Source: Nereocystis luetkeana (taxonomy: Eukaryota > Sar > Phaeophyceae > Laminariales > Laminariaceae). Taken from it: a DNA stretch of 64,000 nucleotides. Shown one piece after another: positions 40,223 through 52,778 of the stretch. Positions within the stretch are counted from its first letter, which is position 1; every line of letters begins with the position of its first letter. The notes under the pieces were generated by a model. That model had not been told where the DNA came from. It was given only the letters and a program-made list of their open reading frames with translations, and searched no databases. The position numbers were made by a program, and so were the translations under genes. Location of the stretch: contig JARUPZ010000017.1 of NCBI GenBank assembly GCA_031213475.1, forward strand, positions 1,265,669 to 1,329,668, in the 5' to 3' direction.

Positions 40223-42145
40223 TTTGGTCAAAACTGGTCGAACTTTACGACGGAAGGAGTGGTGGGTGCAACACACGCGCAGCATATAGCATGGGTAGTG
40301 TTGTATGCCCCTCCTGCTTCGCACCCGCACGAAACGGGGGGGGGGAGGGGGGCAAGCGATTCGTGGCCTGGGGAGGGGTATCTCGCAGCCTAACGCTCGG
40401 TAGTAACGCGCACACGCCGCATTTTTAGGCGATGCTCCTCTGTTCCCGAAAAAGTTTTACCGAAACTCCTGAGGAAGTCGAGAGAGAATGACTGCCCAAG
40501 AAAAGTGACCATTTGAGCATCGCCCACGAACAAATATATTAGCAGCTTGAGCTGCTCTGACAGGGGATAGGGGGTGTGTAGGAAGTCCTCAGTACAGTTC
40601 GTGAGGGGGTGTGTGACACGCGCGCAAGCATCGTGCTGAGGTGGTGCTGGCACTCCTTGTTGCACGCTCTTCGTAGAAGGTCGATGGTGCGGCACTTGAA
40701 AGAAATACGTACGTACCATTTTGCCGGTATCCCTCGTCTCCCAAAAAGGGTTTAGTATAGGGGTGGAGGGGTGTTCACTCGGAGAAAGTTTAGCTTATCG
40801 TGCACTAGTAGGTACTAGACACGTTTTTTGCCATTTGCAGTAAGGTGTTTTCGTTCGTGATTTGCAGGGTAGGTGTGTTTCTTTTTGCGCCTTTTGAGCT
40901 CTTGTTTTTATTATTGTTAGCGTAGGCGGCATGTTGGGTTCAGCGCGTCCGTGCCGCCCTCACATCTAAACGGTCACTATAGTTCCGTTCAGAGGGGCAT
41001 GATGGCACTGCACGTATACCTGGTGCCCGGTAATTATTTGACGAGGGGGAAGGGTGGAGCAAGGGTGGTAGCGGGTGGATGGAGTAGATGATAAGCCGGA
41101 GGAAGACAAATATTATAGTTTCCGACGGTTCATAGGTTTCCTTCCTTTTTGTTAAAATCCCTTGGTTGTCGTTCTCTCTGGACTGGGGGTGTTCATGAGT
41201 CGTTACAGTTGAAGCTCATCAACCATTCATTGCTGCACATTGTACAATGACAAGCCTGATTCTATTTTTGTGATTTGACAGTATAAGGAGTTGCACACCA
41301 ACGGTTCTTTTTCGGCAATGTATGACTGTTTTGTCCGCTTTTGTATAGAGTTCCGTTGGGGCGCTTGGAGGGTTTCATTCTGAGGTGTATGTGAGCGGTG
41401 GTATATAAGGAAGGCGTGAACTAATTGGCACCAGCAGCAAACGTGGCAATAGCCCTCGAGCAGCCCTTCCCCTTTCACGTCTTCGCGTGTGTACGCTTTA
41501 TATGCGTTCTGCGTTGCGTTGTGCGTGCAAACTACGCGTAAGGCGAGCGTAATATCGTTTTTTAAGGTACTTGTTTCGTCTGCTCAGTATTACCCTATAG
41601 TGTTTGTGCTGGACGTGTGCCGTACACAGTACGCGTAACGCAAGCGACTTACCAGGTATCGTTTTTTCCTTCATATTTTGATTTTTCCCAGGGCGTACAG
41701 TACAAGTATGTGGTAGGACACGTACTTTGTGCTGTGCGCGAAAGGCAAGACTTCAGCGTCTTGCCGTTTTTCTTTTCTTCTCCTGTTTTGTTCGGGGTGT
41801 TTGTCATGCGTCTGCTCTATGTGCGTGAAAGGTAAAACGCGTCTTATCGCCTCTTAGATACCAAGGCAACTTTTTGTTTCCTTCTGTGTTACGCTGCGTA
41901 TGCTGTGAGTGACTTGCCAAAAGCGTCTTGTCCGACTTTAGATGGTCTCGTGTTTAGTTGCCTTGGGTGTGTGCTGTGCGTGAACATGCAAGCGCTGCCC
42001 GCTTGTTTGTGCTATTGTTTTGAAAAACGCTCTTTCTAGTAGTGCCTTGCCTTGATTCTTCAACATACGGGATGTGGGCGAAGGTTGGCTACGAGGTGCC
42101 CCATGGCATCTCTTGTTTATGTTGCACCAGGTAGGTCTAGTGATA
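40223..42145. other. Unassigned intergenic stretch
   Basis: I recognise no gene. It contains an R2-tail match at 41,205-41,262 (GAAGCTCATCAACC, TGCTGCACATTGTACAATGA) and a loose repeat of TACGCGTAACGCAAGCG-like segments at 41,515-41,645. Confidence 0.45.
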
Positions 42146-42149
42146 GGGG

Positions 42150-42695
42150 AGGGGAGGGACGGGAGGGAGGTGAGGGGGTAAGGGGGGCGGGAGGGTGGGG
42201 AGGTACTCGGTATCATGCATGGCCGTAGTCGTATGGCCATAGACCCTCACATCTCTACAATGCCGGGACGGGGCACGTCGGGTTTTCACCGACCAGGCAG
42301 ATATTTCTTGGACGAAGCGTGAAGCGCCATGAGGTGTTGGGCGAGCCGCATGAAGGGCGAGCTGTATCCTCCTAAAAACCGCTTGCCAGGTGGACTTGCA
42401 TAAGGATGACGTTGTCAATGAATTAATGTTTTGCTCTGATGTGGCCACTCTCAGAGACAGCAACGGGTAAAGCATACTATGTAGCTGCCTCGTGGGTGCC
42501 TTACCATGCACACACTACGTGATACGACCATCCCCCTTGAGCTCTCCACCCCGAACAAGAATGATCTGTCTCGACCGCCAGCCGTGATGACCGCTAAAAA
42601 ACAAAAACGGTACCCTGGCTGTCTAGCTCACGCACTGGGAAGCGTGTTTGACAGCGTCGTCGCCAACAGAGGCCAACCTAACCTATGCGTACAAT
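42150..42695 (-). repeat. R1 copy, near full length
   Basis: The minus strand reads from CAACCTAACC/TTGGCCTCTG near 42,690 through GTGGCCAC, CGGCGCTTCACGC and the hairpin to the GGCCATGCATGATACCGAG end. The terminal tract is a mixed C/T run (G/A on plus, 42,140-42,200). A GA-rich tract follows at 42,705-42,775. Confidence 0.8.
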
Positions 42696-43094
42696 ACATA
42701 TATATATATACGAGGGGGGAGAGAGAGGGGTGGGGGTGGGGCGAGGGGGGAGAGGGGAGAGGATGAGAGGAGGGCGGGTAATGAAGTGGTGGATATCGAA
42801 CGATGATCGGTTCCGATGCGATACTTCAAAGTATACCCGGCACCGAAAAATGAGAAGCGAAATCGATACCGTACGACTTCGTCGGTAGTCGCTACTTAGG
42901 TTGAAGTTTGCGTTCAGACTCAGAGTAGAAATTACGGGTGTTCCAGAAAATGGAGGCCAAAACGCGCCCAATACGATATGTCGAAAGTTCTACCGTTCGA
43001 TGATACTCGATATTTCGATACCTCGAAACTTTCGATGCAATATCCTGCGCTAGCGTGCACCACGGAGGCTTCGCAACAGGCGGCCAGAACGAGG

Positions 43095-44180
43095 GTCGCG
43101 TGATTGGTGCGTAGAAGACAGAGAAAAATCGTACCGGTAGTGTTCTGCCTGCTCAAAAAATCTTGAAAGGAGTGTTTTCGTTGGTGGAAAATCTCTGGGT
43201 GACACGTTGTTTCATTCAAGGGGGCGTGACTTTCTGTCCATGCCTACGAGCGGACGAGTCCTCTGCGCTGAACAACGACTAGTGATTGTGGTGTGGATGA
43301 TACCTTATGTCTGCCCGTACGTAGTTGTCTAATTGGTCATTTCTTGAATGCAGTATTATGATTGGTGGGATTTCGTGGTCGTAGTTTTCTGACTGGTGTC
43401 CATGTTTTCAAAAAGGGTGTTTTGATCGATGGGATTGCGTGAGCGTAGTTCTCTGGTTGGTCTTTCTTTGCTAACGGAGTGTTTTGATTGGTGGCATTTC
43501 GTGTTCGTTGTTCTGTGATCAGTCGATTTTTCTTCGGAGGGTTGTGATTGCGGGGAAATCCCAGGACAACTCGGGAAGTTATCCAAGGCGTGACGTTACT
43601 TTCTGTCCAAGCCTGCGAATGTACGTAACCTCTAACTTGAACAACGGCTAGTAGTGGTGAAGGTTAAAATATCAAGATATTTCCTTCATGCCCGTAGTTC
43701 TCTGAGTGGCCATTGTTTTTGTAGTGGAGTGTTCTGATTGGTGGGAATGCATGATCGTAGTTCTCTGATTGGTCATTGTTTCGGAGGTGATTGGTGAAAA
43801 GCCCCCTAGATGACACTTGAGTAAGTTCATGCTTGCAAACAGACGCAATTTCTACTTGATTGACCAAGGTCCAGTTGTTGATATGTAGAAGAAAACATGA
43901 TTGAATTGCCCGTACGTATAATTGTTGCTTGCTTGATCATTTTTTGTAAAGGAAGGCTCTGATTGGTGGGAAATCCCTGGATGACACGGAACCTAATCCA
44001 ACATGTGGCGCTACACTCTGTCCAGAGATGGATGCGCAGAAGAAAGAGGGGCTTGCGCCCGTAGCCCCCTCATCGGAAGGAGTGTTCGTATTGGTGTAAA
44101 ATACGACACGTGACGCCATCCAGCGTGGCGTCTTGTTCTGTCAGTTATTTGCCTGCAAACGTTCGTGATCTCTACTTGAA
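43095..44180. repeat. Degenerate tandem array rich in ATTGG (CCAAT) motifs
   Basis: Units of ~50-60 bp share GTAGTTCTCTGATTGGTC, a T-rich middle, GGAGTGTTTTGATTGGTGGG. At least nine ATTGG motifs occur at roughly regular spacing (for example near 43,102, 43,363, 43,487, 43,737, 43,767 and 43,969). Units are heavily diverged. No gene is recognised within. Confidence 0.6.
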
Positions 44181-44574
44181 CTTCGCCGTCTCCTTGCAGA
44201 ATAGGTAATTATTGTCCCGCTTGTCGTCGAATGGAAGTGTTTTACAATCGGCGGCGAGGACTCACAGGTGGCCGGCACCCCCCCTTCTTAAACAACGTGG
44301 GCGTAAAATCATCCTCGTGGAGACACTGAACAATGTAGCACACCACTCGTAGGCGTACCAAATTGAGAGCTTGTCGACACCTTGTGGGTTTACTGTTAAT
44401 ATTCTCAGTTTGTAGAACAACAACTGCGTCTCTGTTTGGGTAAATGCAAATCTGTCTGTCTGTCTGTCTGTCCGCAAGGCTTATATTTTTGAACACTTTC
44501 CAATGGCCGGTGAGTGGTCCCGTCGCAGCAGCACGTGCTTCCCTACCATACCACCATGTCAATTCAGCCATATA

Positions 44575-44730
44575 ATACATCCACGACATCGTACCATGGC
44601 ACCATACCGCAGACGTACCATACCATATACTGTGTGTTTTCCCGTAATACCACGACATCGTACCATGGCACCATACCGCAGACGTACCATACCATATACT
44701 GTGTTTTCCCAGTATAATACCGTCAACACA
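44575..44730. repeat. Tandem duplication, CCATACC-rich unit
   Basis: Two adjacent ~66-bp copies of CCACGACATCGTACCATGGC, ACCATACCGCAGACGTACC, ATACCATATACTGTGT. The wider region (44,545-44,800) is rich in ACCATACC motifs. Confidence 0.88.
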
Positions 44731-45097
44731 TACCATACCACATACTACTGTGGTTTTTCCGTATTCCCATGTGCCATACCACCAACATATCCCATATCCC
44801 ATACCACCGTGCGGGTTTGGGCCTGGAGATTAAGAGAAGCGTACTCGGTGCGCACCTCTGGGTGGATACGCGTACTCGTATAGACTACAGCAGCAGCGGC
44901 ACAGCAGCCACATTACCAGCAGCAGCAGTCACATTGTAAAATACAAAATACCAAGACGACTTGACGTCTCTCCGCCGCCGGACCAAAAAAAGGCAGTCAG
45001 AGTTGGCTCGGACGCTTGGGTCCTACGTTCAGTGCAGAGCATTGGCTGCTGGTGTGCACAAAATAGATGAAAAATTTTTCTACGAGGCCTGTTAATA

Positions 45098-45312
45098 CAA
45101 ATGCCGTATCCGTTTCGAATGGCAAAAAATGGGCTTTTTTTCAGGGTTGGGAGGATACCCGAGGAGGCCGCCGGCAAGCTCTTGCCCCCCAGAACATGGG
45201 TCGACCTGATTTCTTCGAGCCCGTCATCTACACTAGTTGATCTTGCCCGCCACAAAGCGGGTTGGCCGTGGGCTGACTCTGTGTCGAGATCGAGCGTCTA
45301 TCATCGCACGAG
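45098..45312 (-). pseudogene. Unknown coding-like segment, copy 1
   Basis: On the minus strand an open stretch reads LDLDTESAHGQPALWRARST, SVDDGLEEIRSTHVLGGKSL, PAASSGILPTLKK. Its partner at 45,432-45,641 keeps the same minus-strand frame with mostly conservative changes (V/I, G/D, T/I). Both start after a GATAG that could be a splice acceptor and contain a possible donor (G|GTATCC) after PAAS. On the plus strand copy 2 has stops. I do not recognise the protein; it could be an exon of an unknown gene or part of a mobile element. Confidence 0.4.
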
Positions 45313-45431
45313 CTGAAAGAAAACTTTTGTACTTCGCATTTCCATTCGCATACTATAGCAGGTATTTTACAGTACTCGTACAGCAGCAGCTACTTTTTGC
45401 GGCACACAACACCCGCACTACGAGTATTAAA

Positions 45432-45641
45432 AAAATGCATCCGTCTCGAATGGCAAAAAATGTTTTTTTTTTCAGGTTTGGGAGGATACCGTAGGACGCC
45501 GCCGGCAAGCTCTTGTCCCCTAGAATATGGATCGACCTGATTTCTTCGAGCCCGTCATCTATACTTGTTGATCTTGCCCGCCACAAAGCGGGTTGATCGT
45601 GGGCCGAGTCTATGTCAAGATCAAGCGTCTATCGTCGCACC
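45432..45641 (-). pseudogene. Unknown coding-like segment, copy 2
   Basis: Tandem partner of the segment 330 bp to the left. The minus-strand frame reads LDLDIDSAHDQPALWRARST, SIDDGLEEIRSIHILGDKSL, PAASYGILPNLKK. Replacements relative to copy 1 are mild, which suggests past selection on the protein. No neighbouring exon is evident. Confidence 0.4.
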
Positions 45642-45779
45642 GGCCGACTGTAGTCTGGCTACGGAGAGACGCTACTTTTTGCGGCATAGCTATTATGAGT
45701 ATACTGCTTGTTGTACGTGCTTGGTCGGAAAAGTGCGCATGCATGCCGTATGATAAAAAAACAAGTGTTCCCGAATACA

Positions 45780-46681
<902 letters not shown>

Positions 46682-46696
46682 TACTCCTACTACTAG

Positions 46697-46736
<40 letters not shown>

Positions 46737-46738
46737 GT
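46682..46738. repeat. (TAC)n microsatellite, right part
   Basis: A short continuation of the TAC array after M4, same strand and phase type as the left part. Confidence 0.88.
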
Positions 46739-46864
46739 ACCGCCCTATGGACCAGGCATGGATGGCCTTATTCAAGTTTCAAGAAAATTCGCTGTATTGC
46801 TTACTGTGCAACCGATTAATAAGTAGTAGTAGTACCGCCAGCTGATCTTTATTAATAATAGTAG

Positions 46865-47025
46865 TTCATGAGCGTCACATCGGTTGGTTTGTCGTATGGT
46901 AGTGCTGCGCTTTTGTTTTGTTCTGGAGAGTTACGAGTTAGTCATTTTCAGTCTACTGTAAGTCTTCTTTTTTTTAACAACTACGAATTGTCGGATGACA
47001 AGCATACTAACAATAATAATAGTAG
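46865..47025 (+). repeat. R2 member, TCATGAGCGTCACATC subtype
   Basis: TCATGAGCGTCACATCGG, TTGTTCTGGAGAGTTACG, then AATTGTCGGATGACAAGCAT and AATAATAAT. Close relative of 16,933-17,085. Confidence 0.8.
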
Positions 47026-47487
47026 TTGGGTTGGGCCCATTGGAATCACGGCCTGTGTGCCGGGTTGTGCCCCGGGGAGGGCGCGGGCCGTCGCTCGCCT
47101 CGTTGATTGCCCTCTGGTGTTCGTTGACCCTTGTGCGTTATTCGATCTAAAAAACCCCCGCTATTCCTCGATAGGACCCAAAGGCAGATTTTTCCCGAAA
47201 TTCTATTCGAATCAAATCATTTTTTTTTTCCTATTCGATTTTATCATGAAAAAGGTTTCCCTTTTCCCTTTAAATGTGTCTATTTTACCTGGTACCTGGT
47301 ATTGTTTACTATAGTACGACCACGAGTATAGTGTTGATTACTTTGTAACCGTCGTGCGTACAAGCACAATAATACATGCCAGGAAACCCCGCCGCAGACC
47401 AATGCTGCTGCTGTGTCACCAACGGGAATGGCAATCACGGTAGACAGACCTGTTACTTTCGTCATTCCGACTCTCCTAGCATAATAA

Positions 47488-47603
47488 TATTACGGGGGAT
47501 CATAATAAATAGGACCCACAGTGAATACAACAACCTGTATGTTTGTCTATTTACTAACAATATGTGGTCCTGTTTACTATGCCCCCCCGTAATAATAGGC
47601 TGT
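47488..47603 (+). mobile_element. M1 MITE copy
   Basis: TTACGGGGGATCATAATAAA on the left and TACTATGCCCCCCCGTAA on the right, TA on both sides. The core (ACTAACAATATGTGGTCC) is in the same orientation as 5,797. It is moderately diverged. Confidence 0.83.
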
Positions 47604-49080
47604 AAAAGAGCGGTTCATCATCACTACTTTAGTAGTCAAGCAGCTCGAAAAAGTCTAATTCGCATCAGCTTCAAGACGAAAAGTAGTTCGCTTTTACTTT
47701 CCAACCCTCTGTGTAGCACAGACAAGTAGTATGTTCGTCTCTGTGTCGATCACTTTGTTACCCTGGTATATTTCGTCCCCCCGATTTAAGAAACAAAGAG
47801 CTGTAGGATCAAAATGCGCCACTCGCTAGCCTGCCTACAGAAATCACGAACATCATCTCCTGCGCTGTTGGACCACCCCTGCAATTTTAAAGGTGTGTGC
47901 ATACTGCGTTTTTCATACATATATTAAGAGCAGAAGAGAGGCCAAGAACATGTACGAATATCATAGTGAGACTCACCAACAAACACGTACGTACGTACGT
48001 ACGTACGTATTCATCATGTGCTGGTACGTCAACATCTGCTGCAACATTTACAGGGAGTATTTCACACATTTTTCAGTGTCTTGGTGTGCTTGTCACGTTT
48101 AAACTGTTGAGCCGTGTGGGCTTTTCTTAGAGGCGAGGGGGGACATTCAGCGATATTATACAGATATCGGCAGACGTGCTTTCCCGTATACATCACCGCC
48201 GTATGGACCAGGCAAACCACAACCTATTGATGGCTGTTGGGGGGTGGGGCGTCCTGCTCTCGCCGTGCTATCGTACTGCTGTACTGGCATATGGCACACC
48301 ACTCTGTCCCGTAATATAGTAACCGTGTTTTACTATGAGGCGCGCGAGCGCGAAGCGCTAGCCTTTTGTTCTTGGTTCCAAGGAAGAAAAGCAGACGTTC
48401 AGTCTGAGAGCCATGGTGCCGCCTGCCCGGGTGCCGACTGGTCTCCCTCCACACTCGCACCAACTCCAACTGCGACTTAACAAAAAAAATGCAAGCAAAT
48501 TTAGAACAGCGCTCGAATGCATTTCATCGAGGGCAATAACAGTTAATATATGCATCATTGATTGTCTCCACAATGACTTACTTAATCCCGCATTGTGCAA
48601 GGGAGAGTGTCCCGGCCACTGATGTACTCAGAGGCAAACATGACAATATATTATAGGAGACCAGTCTTTCGTGACGCGTCAAGGTCTTGGCCTTAACAAA
48701 GCAGTTATTCTGGTGTAGAGGGGCGATCAAGGGCGATCAGCCAAGACGTCAAACCGCGGTCGCCTATGACAGCATGTATGTTTTCTCTGCGGCTAGAAGA
48801 CACCGCAGCATGTGAATGGGGGAAACGCGGACTCAACCCCGGAATTCAAAGGTTTGAAAAGACACTGGGTAGGGTCTAACCCCGCCCTGAAGTATACCAA
48901 GTGATGTTTTCGTGCTCGAGTGCTGTCGAGCTCCCTTCTCACCGAGGAATATGCCATGGTAGTAGGTAATAACACCTTCGATGCCACGATAATGTTGGTG
49001 GTGCTATCTTTAATGGTCTCGCGGGTCGAGGTGACTCGACCTGCGACATAACCCGATAACCCGTATCTCACAAATCAATC
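47604..49080. other. Unassigned intergenic stretch
   Basis: No gene is recognised. It has an (ACGT)n run at about 47,984-48,008 and a GCGCGAGCGCGAAGCGC palindrome-like segment at 48,341-48,357. That segment recurs near 58,546 together with the following TTGTTCTTGGTTCCAAGGAA. Confidence 0.45.
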
Positions 49081-49087
49081 GGAACCT

Positions 49088-49325
49088 GTCGGGTGGGGTG
49101 GAGTCGGATCAGGTCGGGTCGGATCGGGTCGGGTCTGGTCGTGAGGTGTTTAAAATCTCACGGGTCAGGTCGGGTCGGGCCAAGAGGTTATCATATCTCG
49201 CGGCTCGGTTCAGGTCGAGTCAGGGGGTTTTCAAATCTCACGGGTCGGGTTGAGAGGAGTCAGGAGGATTCCAAAGTGAGGTCAGCTGACCCGACCCGAC
49301 CCGGCCTGACCCGTGAGGTTTGACC
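49088..49325. repeat. GGGTC-rich minisatellite
   Basis: Tandem GGGTCGGGTC pentamers alternate with a longer unit GTTTAAAATCTCACGGGTC seen three times in diverged form. Near 49,290 the complement (CCCGACCCGACC) appears, so the array contains an inversion. Confidence 0.8.
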
Positions 49326-49384
49326 TGAGCCGCGAACAGCCCTGCTTGTAACAACTCCAGCCCCTTATAAGATACTACATAGAT

Positions 49385-49908
49385 AGCTTGGGTTGGTGTC
49401 GGTTGGCAATGCCGCTGTAAAACACGCCAATCATTGCATGAGCTAAATAACCAGGGTACTGTTTGATTTTGCTTATTGTTGCGGACACCGTGATGGTGTT
49501 CGAGTTAGATCATGTTGTGCGGGGTGGCGAACCTTAAGTCCGCACAAAAAGAAATTTCTGTGTCACGTAGGGTGCATCAGGAACCAGGTATGTGATAAGG
49601 CACCCACGAGACAATCGCATCATATACCCATTGCTGTCTCTAAAGGTGGCCACACCGCGCAGAAACTCGAGTCAATTGGTGCTGTCATACACATCCAAGG
49701 AAGTACGTAGTAAATCTCCCAAGCAGTCCTTCGTAGGACGTAGCTTATACACCCTTCATGCTACTCGCCGAACACCTCACGGCGCTTTACGCTTGATGCA
49801 AGCAGTGGTTGCCTAGCCGGTAAAAACCCGACGTGCTCCGTCCCGGTATTGTAGGGATGCTGGGGTTGTATGGTTATACGACTGCGGCCATGCATGACAA
49901 TGAGGGCA
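49385..49908 (+). repeat. R1 copy, near full length
   Basis: It starts GCTTGGGTTGGTGTCGGTTG and runs through GTTAGATCATG, GTCCGCACAA, GGTGGCCACACCG and CGGCGCTTTACGC to GGCCATGCATGACAATGAGG. The hairpin is changed (AGCCGGTAAAAACCCGACG). It ends in a short C-rich stretch. Confidence 0.82.
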
Positions 49909-49924
49909 TCCCCCTCCCTACCCT

Positions 49925-50085
49925 TCTTGTGAATTGCCGAACACCTCGCGGCGCTTCGCGCTTGGCGCAAGCAATATCTGCCTGGTCGGTGAAGACCCGA
50001 CGTGCTCCGTCCCGGCATTGTAGCGATGTGGGGGTTATATGGTTATACGACTGCGGCCATGCATGTCAATGAGTACACCCTCCCC
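49925..50085 (+). repeat. R1 3' part, second in tandem
   Basis: It begins at GCCGAACACCTCGCGGCGCT and keeps the hairpin (GGTCGGTGAAGACCCGACG). It ends GGCCATGCATGTCAATGAGT and C-rich DNA. It lies head to tail behind the larger copy, as at 13.2-14.0 kb. Confidence 0.8.
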
Positions 50086-50339
50086 CTCACCCCCTATGCA
50101 CACCCCCACAACAACAACGCTCACAATCCCACTCCCATACTTCTACCCGGAGAGACTTCAAAGCCTCCTGAATTAACGTCCAAAGGGGAAAAAGAAAGAA
50201 ACCCTACCCGCAAGGGGCCCGAAACATGCCAAACACCGAAGCTACCGCCATATCCCCAGCGAGGGGGAGGGAAGCAGGGGGGCGGAAATGCCTCCTTGCA
50301 GACAGAAGAAATGCAAACCACCACCATACCGCCAGCGAG

Positions 50340-50502
50340 GGAGGTCGGGGTGTGCTCATGTCCTGCATGGCCTCAGTTGTATGACCATAGACCCTCGCAT
50401 CCCTACAATGCCGGGACGGATCGAGTCGAGTTTTTCACCGACCAGACAGACATTGCATGCACGAAGCGCAAAGCGCCGAGGGGGGCAAACACGTATCCTT
50501 GG
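50340..50502 (-). repeat. R1 3' part (minus)
   Basis: CATGGCCTCAGTTGTATGAC, AATGCCGGGACGGATCGAGT, TTTTTCACCGACCAGACAGA, GCGCAAAGCGCCG: the R1 3' part in minus orientation. The DNA between 50,086 and 50,340 is unassigned. Confidence 0.75.
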
Positions 50503-51920
50503 AAAGAGAAGAACGCATAACTATCGCTATATCCCCAGCGACTGGGAGGGGGTTGTACTGAATGTGTTGTTATGATACTGCTTTGTATGAGGTTGAAAGC
50601 CCGGTAATTACCTGGGTTCTGGCACTGGGATCGTATTTGTAGTACTTGGAAGGCGTATCTTAGGTGGAAAACCAGGGTTTTTCCAGAGAGAGAGGCAGTG
50701 TGAGGGGGGGAAGGGATGGAACCTGAAAATGGAAGAACAGGCCACCACCACGCTGCCCACATGAAATTCTCCCTCTCTCTCTCTAGTTCTCAACAACAGT
50801 GTCGAAAATCGCTGCCGTGCTTCCAATCACTACTGTGGTAGCTTGCACACCGTGTTTCTGTAAGTTAGTACAGCTGTCGCCAGGAACTCGCGCGGCAGGG
50901 CATCCATGAATGTCGTCAACTTGTGTGCGTTGGTGTGTGTTGATGAAAAACGAAAGCACAATATCAACAAGCGTGGCGCATGTATTGGACATCCCACCAG
51001 CCCTCTGGCCACCGTTGATCTGCCCGCCGCCGATCGCACCCCATCCTTCAGCCACTCTGCCCCGCTGCCCACCGTCGGACTGCCCGCCACTGCGCCAGTC
51101 GGTGAGTGGTCGCCCCTAGCCGCCCTGCGCTTCAGCGTACAGCTGTACCCTTCTCGACCCGCCACACCTCCAAAAAAAAAAAACCTCCGCTATATACACA
51201 GCAGCGTGTTGCGGTTGCGTACCCAAGTGTACCTGCTATTGATTAGTCGGGTACGTTCCTACGCCGGTCACCCCGGTGGTCAATGCTACTATTAACGGTA
51301 GAGTTGATCCTTAAGATCCTTAAGTTCGAATCCCATCCGTGTTGAGATTTTTTACGTATTTGCAAAATAAAATAAAAGGAATCAACCGCAGAGAGCGCTT
51401 ATGCGTGGGTATAGGAGCAGTTATAATAGACTCGACCCGACGAGGGACGAAAGGGCCTGCAAATACAGACAACCTTTCAAGGTGGGCTTGTGTCGTGGCA
51501 TCCCCGTCTCGCCTATATTGTTGTGGAGGCCTTACTATTTATTATTCCTGTTGGAAGAGGAATGCTTGCCCTCTGTAGAGGCAAGAAGCCGCTATTGATA
51601 ATATGTTATCAACACGTGTGAGCGATCAAGAGTAACTAACCAGAGTGAACCTGCACAGCAGCAGTGGGGCTTGCCCTATACTGCTTAATCTAACGCTGAT
51701 ACGGTAGCCGTAAGGCCTCGCTTCCTAGTATTTGGATTTGACGAAGGCCACGGGGCCAATGGAAGTTTGGTGAGACAAAAAAACGAGGTCACCGAAAACG
51801 CGGTTATCGCTCGGGCGTGGGGGCAAGGCGCGGTACGAGCATTCGCTGGATCACATCCAGCTGTCGCGGTAGGTCTGTCCTGATGCAAGACCTGTATGCC
51901 CAAGCGGACAGAAGCTGAAA
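50503..51920. other. Unassigned intergenic stretch
   Basis: No gene is recognised. Plus- and minus-strand ORFs at 50,830-51,295 overlap each other and have no domain I know. A GTTCGAATCCC B-box-like motif occurs at 51,328, but I could not fold a tRNA around it. Confidence 0.4.
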
Positions 51921-51924
51921 TCTG

Positions 51925-52442
51925 CAGGTGGGGGGGGGGGTTACTCGATATCAAGCATGGCCGCAGTCGTGTGTCCGTAGACCCTTGTATCCCTACAATG
52001 CCGGGACGGAGCACGTCGGGTTTTCACCGACCAGGACGACATTGCTTGCACCAAGCGCGAAGCGCCGTGAGGTGTCCGGCGAGTCGCATGAAGGGTGAGC
52101 CGCGCCCTACTAAGAGCCGCTTGTAAGGCGGACTTGCATATGGATGGCAGTTTCAATGAGTTAATTTATTTTCCGGTGTGGCCACTTCCAGAGACAGCAA
52201 CGGGAGTACTCTGTAACTGCCTCTACTGTGCCTTACCGTAGACACTACCTGGCACGTGATACGAAGTTTCCCCTTGTGCGGAGCAAAAGGTTTTCCATCC
52301 CGCACGAATGATCTGCCTCGATCGCAAGCTGTGACCGACCCAAAAAAAAAACCTGTACACTGGTTGTCTAGCTCAAGTAGCGAGGGGCCTGTTTTACAGT
52401 GTCGTTGCCAACCGACGTCAACCCAATCTATTTATAATATAT
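51925..52442 (-). repeat. R1 copy, full length (minus)
   Basis: The plus strand shows a G run (51,930-51,940), ATGGCCGCAGTCGTGTG, the hairpin, AAGCGCGAAGCGCCGTGAGG, GGTGTGGCCACTTCCAGAG, GTGCGGAGCAAAAGG and GCCAACCGACGTCAACCCAA at the 5' end. It is the best full-length partner of the 6.5-kb copy. Confidence 0.86.
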
Positions 52443-52654
52443 AGGGGGGAGGTGGGGGACGTTCGAAAGTCACCCCATGACTGAGAGAGGGTTGGGTCTC
52501 GCAGATAGTCGTGGATGCGCTAGATCGCACCATGTGCTCCCAGGAGTCGTGGGTAGTGGACGACTGGGGGGAGGGAGCCTGCATCCAAAGGGCGATGCAT
52601 CTGAAGTAAGAGGAAGCATGACCGCTGTGGATCTTCACGTTCGGGGTAAGACTA

Positions 52655-52778
52655 ACTACTACGGGGTAAGACTAACTAAATAACACCAAATATTGTTAGT
52701 AAAAATAGTTAAATACCCTGGTATGTAGGTTTTTGTGTTTTCCATGGGTCCTATTTACTATAGTCCCCCGTAATATTA
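52655..52778 (-). mobile_element. M1 MITE copy
   Basis: The left end is degraded (ACTACGGGGTAAGACTAACT). The core CCAAATATTGTTAGTAAAAA and right end TACTATAGTCCCCCGTAATA match M1 in the reverse orientation. A CCTGGTATGT motif lies inside. Confidence 0.78.

Noticed and set aside
50830-51295. Candidate protein genes on either strand (111 and 129 codons)
   Set aside because: They overlap in opposite strands, lack recognisable domains and have no supporting splice or repeat evidence.
51280-51340. Possible tRNA around a GTTCGAATCCC motif
   Set aside because: The T stem does not pair and no A box is found at a suitable distance.
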